Shown piece by piece: positions 46,938-59,604 of a stretch of 64,000 bases of DNA (positions within the stretch are counted from its first letter, which is position 1; every line of letters starts with the position of its first letter). A model generated the notes under the pieces. The model saw only the letters and a program-made list of their open reading frames with translations. It made no database searches and was not told the DNA's origin. A program made the translations under genes and the position numbers. The DNA comes from Uloborus plumipes (lineage: Eukaryota > Arthropoda > Arachnida > Araneae > Uloboridae), in contig JAXGGA010000072.1 in NCBI GenBank assembly GCA_038373865.1, forward strand, positions 124,001-188,000, in the 5' to 3' direction.

Positions 46938-47433
46938 CTCTGTCGGTCACGCGCTCAGATGATCTACTGGGAGGCTCTTTAAAGTCTTCCCTGGTGCTGG
47001 AAAATTGAAAGATTAGCTGTTAAACACACAGATCAATGAAGAGAATAATTTTCGAACTCATGAAATTCTATGTGTATCATTACTAGGGTTAAACTGTTAA
47101 CGAAGATATGTTTGGGTAATTTTCTGTCGGTCACGTGCTCAAATGATCTATTGGAGTACATTTAAAGTCTTCAACTAATGCTAAACAATTGAAAGTTAAG
47201 CTGATTAAAATTCAGATCAATGAAAAAAAATATTTTTGGACTCGTGAATAACTATGTGCATCATTGGTAGGGTAAAACTGTTAACAAAGATAGATTGGGT
47301 AATTATCTGCCGGTGACGCGCTCAAATGATTTAGAAGAATCTTAAAGTCTTCACTGATGCTGAAACCTTGTAAGATCAAATGTTAAACGTTCATATCAAT
47401 GAAGAGAATAATTTTCGGACTCGTGAAATTCTG

Positions 47434-47993
47434 CAGTGAAGTCTCACTTATACGCCGGCCCAAGGGACCAACTGAAAAAGGCTCATAAGTGAAAGAGACG
47501 TATATGTGAACAAGCCTATTTAATGGACTAAAACGCAACATAGTTTCTAATGAGAGAATGAATAAGAATATTTCTATAGAAACGGGACATATTACCACGG
47601 TTTGGCAGTTACTGTAACGTAACTACAACGATAAAGAGAAAACAAAAATTGTAGCATACCTAAGTACAAACTGTTCCCTTTAAAACGATGCATAATAGAT
47701 AATTGTCCCTCTCCGAACTCTAGTTCATGCAGAAAAAATGCCTTCCGTGAGTAATAAAGGCGAAAGATTAAAGAGGAAAGTGAAGAAAAATGCTTATTTT
47801 TTAAGGAAAATAAATTAAATTTTTTATATTTTTGGGAAGATTCGGCGTATAAGTGAAATATTTATCTTTAGAACGACGCATAAATGAATGATACTATCAT
47901 TATTTTGCTATGGAATGTGCTGGGACCATTTAAAATCGTCGTATGAGTGAAAAAAGCGCATAAATGAGGCGGTGTATAAGTGAGAGTTCACTG
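47434..47993. mobile_element. TA MITE with CTCACTTATAC ends, 560 bp
   Basis: The left CAGTGAAGTCTCACTTATAC and right GTATAAGTGAGAGTTCACTG are inverted copies with one or two differences. TA follows the right end. The left flank is TG where the intact satellite units have TA, so the left copy of the TA duplication has mutated. CATAAGTGAAAGAGACG and similar words recur inside. It has no transposase and resembles pogo-type MITEs. Confidence 0.82.
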
Positions 47994-48009
47994 TATGTGC
48001 ATCATTACT

Positions 48010-50338
48010 GGGCCATTCCATGAAAAGTGAAACCAATTGGTCAAAAATTCATATTGAAGTTATGTTGCTATGTTATACATCATTTTAAAGCTTAAGATGT
48101 ATATTTTAAGAATCCTGCATTGGTTTTTTGGTGAGAGTTAGAATAATACTTGTTTTCTTAGTTGGAAGTACGATATTCACGAACTTGTAAAAATCAGAAA
48201 AAAGAACACATTTTCAAATGCATATTTCTCATCGAAAAATAAAAACAAAAATAACTACTTGTAGCACAATTTTAACTAATATGCATTCATTAATTTCTTT
48301 TGAATTGAACTAAATGGTGTAGTTGAAGTTTGAAAAAAAGAAGTTTGATGTTACGTCTGTAACAAAAAAGAAGCAAAAGTTGTCATTACGTCCTAAAAAA
48401 TCAAAATTAAGAAAAAACCCTTAATGGTCCTTTTGGCAAATTCTTAGAGTAATTGCCCACCATAGTTAAAAATATTGCAACTGATTTAGTTTTTAAATTA
48501 ATGCTGTTACAGACGTAACATTTCGGACATAACAAATGGCTCTATGTTATGTCCGTAGCAAAAGTAAATTTCCAATTAAATAGGTAAAAAGCACAGGATG
48601 AGCAATACATGTATATAGCATAATATGGTACGAGTACTAAAGTTTCTGGTATTCTGATTTTGAAATTTTTAAATTATGTCGGCATGTAATTGAAATTTAT
48701 TAGCGAAAATGCCGTTCGAATTTCGAAAACGTCGGACGAAAAAGGACACATTTTTTCATTCAAAAAGAAATTATCAAAATTGACCAACTATCACCAAGAA
48801 GATTAAATTTTAGTTTGGTACAAGTATTCTGCTATATCATCCAACATTTTCAAATTTTTAAGTTCTCCTAAGACCAATCACTGATTCCAGGGAGGAATTT
48901 ACTTTTCCCGATTTTTTTATGTAGCAGTCCCATTATGCATTAATTTTAAGAATACAAATAAATAAATTTGTGTGAAGGCCCTTCTAAACTTGTCTTGTGT
49001 CAATCTTTCTTGGAAATAATTGTCTTAAGGGGTTACAGTACCTCAAAAATGACCAAAAGAGCAAAAAAAATTTTATTGCTTATTTCAAAAGTAAAAGTTA
49101 TTTAAAATACTCAGAAAAAAACAGCATTGTTCTAACTAAATTATTTAAAAAGTTATGAGTGACTTTAGGGCATACATGCTATGTGTTCTAATGGAAAAGC
49201 CAAACTTTAAAGTGCTTTTTCTCGGTGATCAGTTTTTAGTGTTTCTATGTTACTAGAAATGCTAAGGAATTTTTTCTATTAAAGATATAACTTTAAAGCA
49301 ATATTTTTTACACTCAGGATAATATATTTAACAAAACTGTGCATTGAATAAGCGTTTTATAAATTACAAAAATTTTTAGAGTTTGTTAAACCTCGAAGAA
49401 CAAAATTTTCTAAGAATTTTTTACATAAAAGGTCACAAAATATTTTCTAATCAAAATATAAGAAAATGAATGCACAGATTTGTTGAGGTTTTCCTTGCGA
49501 TCATTTCGCAAAAAGAAATTTCGAAATTAGTGCAGAAACAAAAAAGCCTTAGGGTTTTAAAAAAACTGAAATTTTCTTACATTTTTCAAATTTTCAAAAA
49601 AAGTTTTCAAAATTTTTGATGTTTGAAAATAAATTATTGATTTTTAAACAAGTGCAGAAACAAATATTTCAAAGAATTAACTTTTTCACTTAAATTAAAG
49701 AAATTTGTTAGAAAGGTACTGTAACCCCTTAAGATGCATTAATTTATTGTTACATATTGACATATCGGTATATGCTCTCAACTCCCCCAGACTTACCCAA
49801 ATTTTCTAAAACTGTTATAGTATAGCTTAAAATATTCAAATAATGTGTTAATTAATGCTACTGTATTGTTTTAGCACAAAAATCTTTGTTTATTCCTGCT
49901 TTAAAATACTGTTTTCTACTTTCAAATCAGAGATGTTACGTCTGTAACACCACTTTGTTTCGTCCGTAACAAGTTTATGAATTTTTTTTACAAATTCGGC
50001 AGTCAAAATCCACACAATCTTTATAGTTTTAGAAAGCTTGAAGTCTCTAGAATACGTATTTAGAAAAAAAAAGTTCAAAATTTCCGTATAATTCAGAGGA
50101 ATATTGTAAGTTGTATGACATAGTCGAGTTTTTGTTGTTTTGTGAATTACGTCTGTAACAGGCAGTTTTTAATTTCTGTATTTTTTTGTAATTAAGCAAT
50201 CTGCACGCAATTTTAATGTAGCATAAACATCATCAAGTTACACTACAGGAAAAAAAATTGAAGACTTTCATCAGCCCAAACCAGAATTATCTGTGTTCAA
50301 AGTCTGCAATTGTTACGTCTGTAACGATGGAATTGCCC
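48010..50338. mobile_element. 2.3-kb element with GTTACGTCTGTAAC motif cluster
   Basis: The boundaries are where satellite units break off and resume. The ends are GGGCCATTCCA (left) and TGGAATTGCCC (right), an 11-bp inverted repeat with one mismatch. TA follows on the right and CT precedes on the left. Without its nested TTAA MITE it is about 1.6 kb. It contains at least eight copies or variants of GTTACGTCTGTAAC (48350, 48506 inverted, 48521 partial inverted, 48546, 49935, 49957, 50146, 50312). No transposase frame was found. The superfamily is uncertain. Confidence 0.72.
49029..49728. mobile_element. piggyBac-type MITE, 700 bp, TTAA-flanked
   Basis: Begins GGGGTTACAGTACCT and ends AGGTACTGTAACCCC (exact inverse, except that the shared AGGTACTGTAACCCC is offset by one base at its inner limit). 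TTAA occurs at 49025-49028 and at 49729-49732. The interior is very A/T-rich, with several AAAATTT runs and no frame. It is nested in the 2.3-kb element. Confidence 0.9.
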
Positions 50339-50690
50339 TAAGGTAAAAAATATTTGGATAATTTTTTGTCGGTTACACGCTTATATGATCTAATGAAGTC
50401 TCTTTTAAGTCTTCAACTACTACTAAAAAATTTAAAGATTAGCTGATAAAAATTCAGATCAATGAAGAAAATAATTTTCGAACTCGTGAAAATCTATGTG
50501 CATCATTACTAGGGTTAAAGAGTGTTAATAAAGATATATTTGGGTAATTCTCTATTGGTCACGCGCTTAAATGATCTAATGGAGTGTCTTTGAAGTATTG
50601 AACTAATGCTGAAAAATTAAAAGAGTCAGACCTTAAAAATTCAGATCAATGGAAAAATAATTTTTGGACTCATGAAAATAGATGTGAATC

Positions 50691-53600
50691 ACTACTTGCA
50701 CAAAAATATATCAATTATGATATTATATTTTGGTTAAAAAAATTTTGGAACAAAATGGAGGTTTAATATTATTAGTAATGATATTCACAGCTTTAAAAAA
50801 AAACATGTAGTAAAGTAATTTTCGGTGCTCTTATGTATTATATTATTTTTTAACATCACACATTGCTCTACTATAAAGGAAAATAATAATATCAATAAAA
50901 CAAAATGCAGATCAACAAAAGCGATGACAGCACACGATCAATAAAAAATTAATTGCAATTGTTCTTGCAATATTTTTAAAGTTTTAATTGAACATTAATT
51001 ACTCCTCTAGAAGCAAAAATAGTTGCATATATTTTTGCCCTATTTTAAAAGTGATTTTAACACATGGGGAAAAACTACAACTTTGAAACGGTATTGTAAA
51101 AATAGCTACGTTATATCATTCAAAAAATTGCACTTGATTTGTGTTACCGATAAGTGTAAAATTCAACAGAAAAAATTTCAGCCAATTACAACAAACCAGA
51201 AAATTATGAAAAATTATCAAAGCTATGGTCAACTTTGGTTCACCTACCTTATATATATTAAATAGTATAAAACAATCTCAAGAATGTTTCTACTGCACTG
51301 TGATCCCTCACAAGATACAAATGCACTTCCGTCAATGTATATTGTGAAGAAGAAAAGCTAAAATATATTCAGTGTCATGTAGATTATAAGAAGAAAAAAA
51401 AATCACGGAGAGTTTTTAAACAAATTCATACACCCGCGTTTATCACTTGAAGAATAACTTGAAGCAGTGAGAGAAAGAAAGAGGAAAAAATAACAAATGA
51501 TAGAGAGCTATCTGTGGATAAAAAAAGTAGAGAAACAAAGTGATTAATTAATCAGCAGAGCACTTTATTCTTTCAAATATGGCTGTGTCAAAACAAGGCT
51601 GACATTTCGCGATAACGCTTTAACATTTTTGCTCACTTCAATTTGAAAGTCATTTTTTAAGAGCGAAAATAGAACTACAATTTTTCAAGCAAGCGATTGA
51701 CACGTGTCGTTTAAGAAAAATGCAACACTTGTCTAATTAAATTAAAACTATTTTTTTAACAGCCCCAATATTATGCAGAGGGAATAAACAATAGATTAAT
51801 GTCCAAATGTGCTACGGATGTTCGATACGTTGCTATTCACGAAATCTATAACTGGCTTAAAACGTGATCCTTTAGGTTATGATAACAACCTTTCTTCAGT
51901 TGGAAATTCCCTAAAAAGTTGAATCTGGGACCATGTCCTTCTCTTCTGTACCAAGAGACTAATCAACGAGCATTCTGGGCAATATATTTAAAATTGATTT
52001 TTTTTTTAATTTGAAAAATTTTTTTTCTTTATTTTTTAAAGAGGCAAGATATTATCTTGCCTTTCTAAAAAATACCAAACTGCGCCGCTTGTGAAAAGTT
52101 GAAAAATTGAAAATTCCCGGGCCCGAAATAGCATCTTTCAGTTAAATTGCCCATATATGTCTCAACATTAACTAAATCTAGGCTGTGTTTTAAGCTGTGG
52201 ATTGAAAAAAGGCTTTATAAATAATTCCAAATGCTAAATTTATCTTTCTTATTCTAATCATCATCCACATAATACACTAGGTAAAACTTCAAGGTAACGA
52301 GTTCAACAGTAGTGGAAATATCGGAGATACACAAAGCCTATTGATTCAAATGTAATTTGATGAAACCTTTTATTGAATATAAGATGAGTCAACTTGAATG
52401 CATTAAGATTGACTTACAAAACTTTCTTCTGTAGAATCTTGAAAGGTAAGTTTATTTAGTATTTCAATTCCTCTTTTTCTCGCACTGTCGAAAATTAAGA
52501 AAAATTTAAAATAAATATTACTATAAAGTGAGTTAAAGTTGAGTATACTAACAGTAAGAAGAAACATTTACAGCAAATTATAACGTAAAAGTAAACGGAG
52601 TTGAAAACCATTGGTGCACTCTTAAGCTTTTTATTCCATTAAATTTTCCAGAGAAATATGTGTAAAGAGCTTAAAGTACACTAAGAAAGTTGCATCTTAC
52701 ACCAGTAGTTGGTGCCAGTTTGCTGATTACAATGGATGGTTCAATAATTTATGATATTGTGGAGTAACAGAAGTAGGTTTTGATGTATACTAGCGCTTGT
52801 TCAGCCGAAATTTTGAAAACTATGAGGGAAAATTGCACCGTCCTTTTACAGCTAGTAAATCACAACCAAATTTTGGCTTAACACACCTCAAAATTCTTTA
52901 TGCACTAGCATTGTGGATGCTTACTTGTTACCATACATTTTCAAGACATTTTTTTATTGCAGAGTGAAGGATTCATTTATTTATTAAGATACAACACATG
53001 TTGTTAAAATATTGGCAGAGTCTTTAGAATGAATTATCTGAAGCTGTAGAGTTTTTAAAATTGTTTTTTTTTTTAGCTTTTGATACACGAAGAATTTATT
53101 GGGGCTTCGATATTTTTAACATTATGACCTCAATATCACGTCTGTGCTTAGCTTTTTCTGTGTTGCTAAAGTTAAGAAAAAAAAACTCAAATTAATTTTA
53201 TATGAGTATTTCCAAGAAAACATTTAATTCCCTAAAATAAGTCATTAAAAAAAAATAGTATTTGAGAGAGCGTTATCTCCGATACAATTCACACAATTTT
53301 ATGTCATAATTCATCTAAAAGAAAGTGAAAGATCTGAAGTTCAAACATTGAAATGATGTTTCTTTCACCCCAACTGACCCAGCATATTTTAAAATAAAGT
53401 TACATGACTAAAGTAAGAGTTCACTTGTGTTTTTTGAAACTCACTCTCGCCCTTACGTACAATCCGTTAAACAAGTCAAGTTACTAGTCACGAAGTTCCT
53501 TAAAATATAATTTTCTTTTACATACGTTTGCTTTTTATTTTTCAAACAAAGGACTTCTCTTTTCTGGATTTGATTTCCGTCAGAACACACTAATCAAATC

Positions 53601-53989
53601 CAACAGCCAGTTTTCGCCTCAGCAAAATTACTGCTCATTTGACGAGAGCTCTTCCACTCCTTCAAATCAAATCGACACACTCTACAGATGCTTTGTATCC
53701 CAAAACGAAATGAATTCAATTTTCAATTCTACTCGAATACGAGTACTGTAACTGAAAACCGGTTATGAAAGTGAAAAAATCAAACAGATAAATCAAAAGT
53801 CGAACTACAAGTTTTACATATTTGACAGTGATTTTACACATTTATTCTTAATTTTTAACTTTTTTTTTTTTTTTTTTTTAACGTGTAAAGGATGGGAACA
53901 AGTTGACGTTTTAGAGTTATCTGTTGATATGAAAAAGTATAAATTTAGGATATCCATACTATTGTATCAGGTTTCACATTCATATTTCA
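50691..53989. other. Long AT-rich segment, no gene recognised
   Basis: AT-rich noncoding sequence. A 19-base perfect palindrome, GGCAAGATATTATCTTGCC, lies at 52043-52061. A T-run of about 19 bases occurs around 53861-53879. I saw no inverted ends, arrays or domain-like coding. Confidence 0.4.
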
Positions 53990-54468
53990 TTTCAGGTGTC
54001 GAATGTTTCAAAATTCAGAGTCGAAGTCGAGGTCGATCATTTTCCCTCCGAGTATACAACTCAAAAAGTACAGCAGAATCAGAGTTGGAGTAGTGGAGTT
54101 GGACTCATTTTGGAAGTAAAGGACTCGGAAGTCGAACACTTTAAAATTCAGAGTTGGAGTCGAGTTCGGCCATTTTTCCTCCGAATACGCAACTCTGACA
54201 GGGCTGCGAAATCGGAGTCTGAGTAGTGGAGTCAGACTGATTTTGGGATAAAGGGGTTGGAGCAGGGCCGTCGGCAAGGGGGGTGTGGGGGGTGCAACAC
54301 CCCCCCCCCCCCACTTTTCTGAAGAAAGGGGCCGCCGATTTTATTTTATTATTAAAATGAAATTTTAGAAAAATATTTCAGGACCTTAAATGAAATTTAA
54401 AAGAGAAGCGGAATAATTTAAACATTATTAAGAATATCAGTGAAAATGATTTTTTAAAAATGTCCTGT

Positions 54469-54526
54469 ATTTTCCGCGGCCCCAATTATTACGTATGAAA
54501 AATAAATAATTGGAGCCGCGAAAAAT
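54469..54526. repeat. Hairpin in hAT interior
   Basis: ATTTTCCGCGGCCCCAATTA.. (54469-54490) and its inverse ..AATTGGAGCCGCGAAAAAT (54505-54526) pair over 22 positions with two mismatches around a 14-base loop. Probably a fragment of an older MITE. Confidence 0.55.
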
Positions 54527-55140
54527 AGTTAAGATTCCTTCACAGCAATATTCGTTGCGAAAAATACGAAATTTTCTCGTTCAGGGTGTCATGTAAACGG
54601 GAAACTATAGGTCGCCCTGCCCAGTTTGAAAAAAAAAAGTACTGTATAAATGTGTGCGAGAGCTTTAAAAGATACGCGAACCTCTGTAACTAAAATTAGT
54701 TAAATTAATAAAACATAAATCAAATTATGCATACATAATTCAACAAGATCGATGCAATATTAAAAAAATATATATATATGCAGAGGGCAGCCAAATTTTA
54801 CATTTTAAATAAATTTAAATTGAAGAAAATCACACAAAATACCATTATTGAAAGATAGTGCAATGTTTAAACTGAAGATAATTAAAAAGAAAATTTATCA
54901 CTTTTCACTTTGTGTTGGGACCGAACGAATTTTTTTATGTAGTAAATTTGAAGAAATAATAATAATAATAATAATAAAAGTTTATTATATTGAAATAAAA
55001 AAAAATGTGGGGGGGGGGGGTTAGAATTAAATGCAGTTGTCCTCTCTGCGGCACATTGAGGAGGCTCTTTCAACCTCCTCAGACCATCAAAATGAAAATC
55101 GCATATATTTTTGAATATTGTGCACACGGCCACACGGTAT

Positions 55141-55284
55141 GGGCCCTGCTCCATATCAGCGGAAAACGCTACAGAAACCGAAGGCAGAAACCGAAAATCC
55201 GGGTACTTTCCATAGGAACACCATTTAATCCATTTTTCGTTTCTGCTTTACGCTCGCGTTTTCCGCTGATGTGGAGCAGGGCCC
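55141..55284. mobile_element. Nested 144-bp palindromic MITE
   Basis: Left GGGCCCTGCTCCATATCAGC then GGAAAACGC is inverted at the right as GCGTTTTCCGCTGATGTGGA then GCAGGGCCC (about 29 bp, one mismatch). Weaker pairing continues inwards (CAGAAACCGAAAA against TTTTTCGTTTCTG). The outer bases are TAT and TAA, so a TA target is possible. Confidence 0.7.
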
Positions 55285-56635
55285 TAAAAGTTACTGTGAT
55301 GCTCCAGATTTTTTTTCTAAATCACATCGCAGTCAAACGACGCAAAACTGCTCATTGTCCGTTTTTTTCGGATGAAAAAGGAAACAAACAAATGCGCTGC
55401 GAGCATCGATTTTAAACCATATTTTCGACAGCAGTTCAAGATGCTATTAGCCAATTTGTTAACTATGACGAAAGACAATATGAATGCGAACTTAGAGGAG
55501 ATGAAGCCTCTATTCCTCCTATTAAGTCCACTGCTTTCCAGAGTACAAATGAGTTCCACCAATATAGAGACATTCATTAATTTTTTCCCCCAATTCTAAT
55601 TTGTGAAATGTATTTTTAAAAAACTAAGGAGTAAATTTTGTCTCTTTTCAATAGCTTTTTTTTTTTGTTACTTTTTTGTTGAACAAATTGGATTTTCAAC
55701 TTGCAATTTAAAAAAAGAAAAAAAGAAAAATACTCATATTTATCGGGAAATTTTTTTTAAATGGTAATTAATTGGATCTGCATGTCCAGAACATTTTTAG
55801 GCAGTTGAACTTTATCTGCGTTTCCCACAAAACTTAATAGCTAAATACAAAACTTAATAGCATGAATGCTCAAGGGACAATCACCGCAAAACAAGGGAAG
55901 AAAAAGGTACCTCATGAATCGTTTAAAATATGCCGGCACAGAGCAGATTGCCCAAAGAGTAAGACTTTAACAAATAAATGCTTATTATTATTATTTATTG
56001 TTTATTAATATTTTTTGACATTTAACATTTATATGGTGTTTATATAAATAGTTCTGCATATTAATTTAAAGTTTTAAGCATGTGCTCAAAAACTCAAAAG
56101 CTGTTTGTAGCCACTCAGGCTTGTCATTTTGAATTTTTCCATGTGTTGGAGGAGGGGGTATACTAAATGCTAATTTTATAGGAAAAAAATGAAAAAACAA
56201 AAATTGCGTCCACCTTCCACCTTTGTAAAAAATATTAGATTTCAAAGCTCGGGGGAAGCTATCTCCCTCACCGCCCTATATGATGAGCCCAGGGCCGCCA
56301 AATTCTCAACACCCCCCCAGATATTTCAGCTAGCGACGGCCCTGGGTTGGAGTCAAATGCTGTAAAATTTCAGGAGTCGAAGAAGATAATTTTCCCTCCT
56401 ACTCCACAGACCTGGGAAAACCAGCGTCATAAAGCCTCAGAATAATACCGATATAGTTGTCGGAATAAACAGCTGCATAGCTATTCAGAATGAATAGCTA
56501 TTCGATACCTAGTAGTGATTCTCTATTGTATTTAAACTTGTATAAAATAGTGTATGAATAAGACGTTTTGGTCTAATATTTGCATAAATGCATTTCAGGG
56601 AACAGAAGATTCCTTTTTCAATCCAAAAGCAACTC

Positions 56636-56775
56636 TGCCAGTCCGTCGGAGTCAGAGTCGGAGTAGTGGAGCTGGTCTGACTATGGGGTAAATAGGTCGG
56701 AATTAAATACTGTAAAGTTTAACGAGTCGGAGTCGGAGCCGGAAATTTTTCCCCTCCACCTCCACGGACATAGTA
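56636..56775. repeat. GAGTCGGAGTCGG repeat, further partial copy
   Basis: GTCGGAGTCAGAGTCGGAGT, GGAGCTGGTCTGAC, TACTGTAAAGTTTAACGAGT and CCCTCCACCTCCACGG recapitulate the unit at 54008-54262 and 56353-56415. A separate, more decayed copy of the same MITE family. Confidence 0.6.
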
Positions 56776-59604
56776 AAAGCAGCTTCAGAAAACGGCATTC
56801 AAAAAAAAAAAAAAAAACCTTATATGAAATACAGCTGGCAAAATAATTCAATAACATTCATATATTTAAAATGATGAAAAGATCGTTGCATTTGAGTATG
56901 AAAAATAAAATTTTCACTTCAAGAACCAATTGCTCGGACATTTTACTGGAACTCCAAAAATAGTGATTTTCCAATAAAATTTCAGTTGACAAACCAACTC
57001 ATAATCAAGCACACAGAGAAAGAAATCTTGAAAGTCATTTAGATGCAATCGATATCAAACATCATCTCATCTTTCTTTACTCTGATCTTTGTTTAGAATA
57101 AATGCAAAACTTGATCCCTTGGTTCTCCGAACTAGGAACCGATTCATTTAAAAATATGCCTAACCGAAAATGTATACCGTTTTAAAGTTTCATTGGGATT
57201 GGTTGAATAATCCAGAAAAATGCTTAGTTGTCTTACTAAATTAGAAGTTCATAATTGGAGTCCTATATCGTCCGTAATCCAATATTCAAAAGATGGACGC
57301 TTCGAACTGATTAGGCTTCCTGCTCTCTTCTTAAGCTTATTACTTTAAATAGAAAAAATGCAAATACACTCGCCCGCCTCCCAATCGCTTCATTCTGAAA
57401 AAAAAAAATAAAAAGAAAAAATGTAGATATATATTTATATAAAATAGATTAGCGGAGATTTTTTTTTATGGAAAAACATTCTATTCTCCGTGGACGAGAT
57501 CTAAACTCGTTTTCTTTCGGCTGTTGAAAAAAAAAAAAGTTTTTTTTTCTCTCTGACACTTTACTCTAGCTTTTTTTCCCCTCTGCATTTTAACGAAAAA
57601 AAATTATTTTCGATTTTCAAATATTCATTTCGCTACTTCTAAAGGGAAAGAAGTTTCTATCGAAAGCAGTCATAATAACAGTTTCCCAAAGGAATTTCTA
57701 TACCATCCTTGAAATCGTTTAGATTCGCTGATTTGTTATTCTCATTCTTATTAACCGACTCTAAATTGTCAAATTCGATTGTAGGAATTTTTTCAGGATA
57801 CATTAAAATCGTTTAATGAAAAAGTTTATATACACATTATTGAGGATATTTTGAAATATATTTTCGCTAGTATTTCCCTTCTTGATTCTGTAGATGTAGT
57901 CTTGTTTTCCAATTGTTTTTAATCGTATTTGTTACTTTCCAGACCTTTTAAGTGTTAAAATGAATTTACTTTTTAATTTTATCAGTACGCCTTTTTAACA
58001 CAATACGATTCCTGATTACCGCACAGGCCGACTTAGGCCTTTGTCTGGGGCCCTATCTCACTCAGGGGCTACAAGTTTAAAAAAAAAAACAAAACTTCTG
58101 CATAAAAATTGAATAATCCTTTATTTAAAAAACAATATAGATTTAGTAATCGAAAAACTATTTTCATACTTCATTAATATTTCTCATATTTAGTTAGTTT
58201 TATAAAGTAAGAAAGTTTTACTTTTTGAGAATTTCATGTAAGATTAAGAAATTAAGTACATTGCTAAAAAGTTAAACATTATTTTGCGTTGAGTTTAAGT
58301 GACAGATTAGGGAGGGGGGGGGTCTCCAAAGTACTGTGGGTCTTGAGCCTTACTCTTAACCATCGTGGGTCTTTCCCATTCGGTTACATCAAGACCCTTG
58401 TGGTCATAAATGACTCCAATGTTTAATTTAATTACTTTATTATGAATATTGAATGTTACATGTATTTTTTAAGTTCACACTTTTTAGAAATAAAAAATAA
58501 AAATTAAAAGGCGCAATCAAAAAAAAAAAAATATTTTATGCCCTCCTCCTTCCCTGTGTAGAGGCATGAGAAATCGGAATAACTTTTAAATTTTAAGTTC
58601 TATCTACTATATTTTAAATAAGAAAGCAAGTTGTAAAATTGCAGATCCTTAATGAACTTATCTCTGATTACGTCTGATAATACGCATCATAAGAGCGAAT
58701 TGTAATGGTTTCAAGGTTTTATAAGAATAGAATTTTCCTGTGCTGATTGCTTAAAAATTATTTTTATAACTTGTGCAAGAACGATTTTTGGTTTTTATAT
58801 CCGGGAAAAAATTCTGAGTATCTGAGTTTGCAGCAATAACTTCAGCAAACAATGCAAAAATGTAAAAGAACTCTACAAATGGCTTCAATGTCTGAAGCAA
58901 AATAAAGAGAATTTCTACCGCAGACAAAATTAGGTAATCCATGCTTTTGAAACTAACATCAGGAAGGAAAATTTAAAAGTATGAGTAGATTTGAGATTAA
59001 TAACTACAGCGTGAAAATTTTCCAAGAATTTGAAATATTTCAAGAATTTCAAAAATATCAGTTTCCAAGTTTCTATTAAGTAAAGGAGTTTAATCTCGTT
59101 AAGTTGCAGAAATTTCACTACTTCAAATCTCTCTGAAATCTCCATTTTATTAGAAAAATTAGACTAACTAGAACAACAATAAGAATATAAATGAATAAGT
59201 AGAGGATTTTTGTTCCATTTATTGAATGACCAAAGGAAAAGGAGATTAGTAAGTTCACCACTAAAAGTTTCCAAAAATTCGTAGCATGTCAGAGGTTCCA
59301 AAAATAACTATTTTAGAGTAGTTGCAGGAATTTAAACTTCCATTAACTTCACTGATTTATTTTGTAACCTTTGGTAAAGACGCTATGTTATTTGAAAATG
59401 GGATAACTGAAATAGAATAATTAGAATTAAGCTATTGAATAAATATGGCCTATCAGAAATTATGTAGAAAGCACACGTGTCGAAAATATCGATACCATTG
59501 TCTGCTTGGTGCTGGGATTATTTTGAATCAGACAAACGAAATGCTTATGCTCGTCATTTTACTTATTTTTTGGTTTTTCAGAAAACTAAAGCCGTTCACG
59601 AAAA
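56776..59604. other. Long AT-rich segment, no gene recognised
   Basis: A-runs at 56799-56816 and elsewhere. At 58026-58060 CAGGCCGACTTAGGCCTTTG looks like a hAT-type end without partner. 58310-58400 is G-rich, then pyrimidine-rich, and resembles a transposon subterminal region. No coding. Confidence 0.4.

Larger units (their letters stand above)
46938..50690. repeat. Tandem satellite array, unit about 184 bp, with inserts
   Basis: The anchor CTGTCGGTCACGCGCTC recurs at about 46940, 47124, 47307, 50367 and 50552 (the last two as TTGTCGGTTACACGCTT and CTATTGGTCACGCGCTT). Each unit also has AAATGATCTAATGGAG, TTTAAAGTCTTCAACTA, GATCAATGAAGA, TAATTTTCGAACTCGTGAA, TATGTGCATCATTACTAGGG and AACTGTTAAC..AGATAT. 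Unit length is 183-185 bp. Two transposons interrupt one unit (47434-47993 and 48010-50338). Removing them restores a unit of near-standard length, so the array predates both. Confidence 0.9.
54263..56344. mobile_element. Non-autonomous hAT element, 2082 bp
   Basis: CAGGGCCGTCG at the left and CGACGGCCCTG at the right are exact inverted copies. GGTTGGAG is present at 54255-54262 and 56345-56352, a perfect 8-bp duplication. The start fits the hAT YARNG rule. G-run and C-run tracts follow the left end and another C-run (56312-56318) precedes the right. The interior holds a 54469-54526 hairpin, an (AAT)n microsatellite near 54957, a G-run (55009-55020) and a nested 144-bp palindrome. No transposase block was recognised. 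Confidence 0.9.
54000..56415. repeat. GAGTCG-rich repeats, CAGGGCTG-type hAT MITE relics
   Basis: 54008-54262 consists of about two diverged units with AGAGTCGAAGTCGAGGTCG, ATTTTCCCTCCGA, GGAGTAGTGGAGTTGG and TTTTGG.A.AAAGG words. The unit beginning CAGGGCTGCGAAATCGGAGT at 54198 continues after the 2.08-kb hAT as TCAAATGCTGTAAAATTTCA and ends ACTCCACAGACCTG at about 56415. This pairs with the CAGGGCTG start as a decayed inverted end. GAGTCGGAGTCGG-rich MITEs with CAGGGCTG ends are known in many animals and are usually assigned to hAT. Confidence 0.55.

Noticed and set aside
55005..55415. 136-codon plus-strand open frame
   Set aside because: It runs from a G-run through a palindromic MITE inside a hAT. 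The frame is an accident of the insert.
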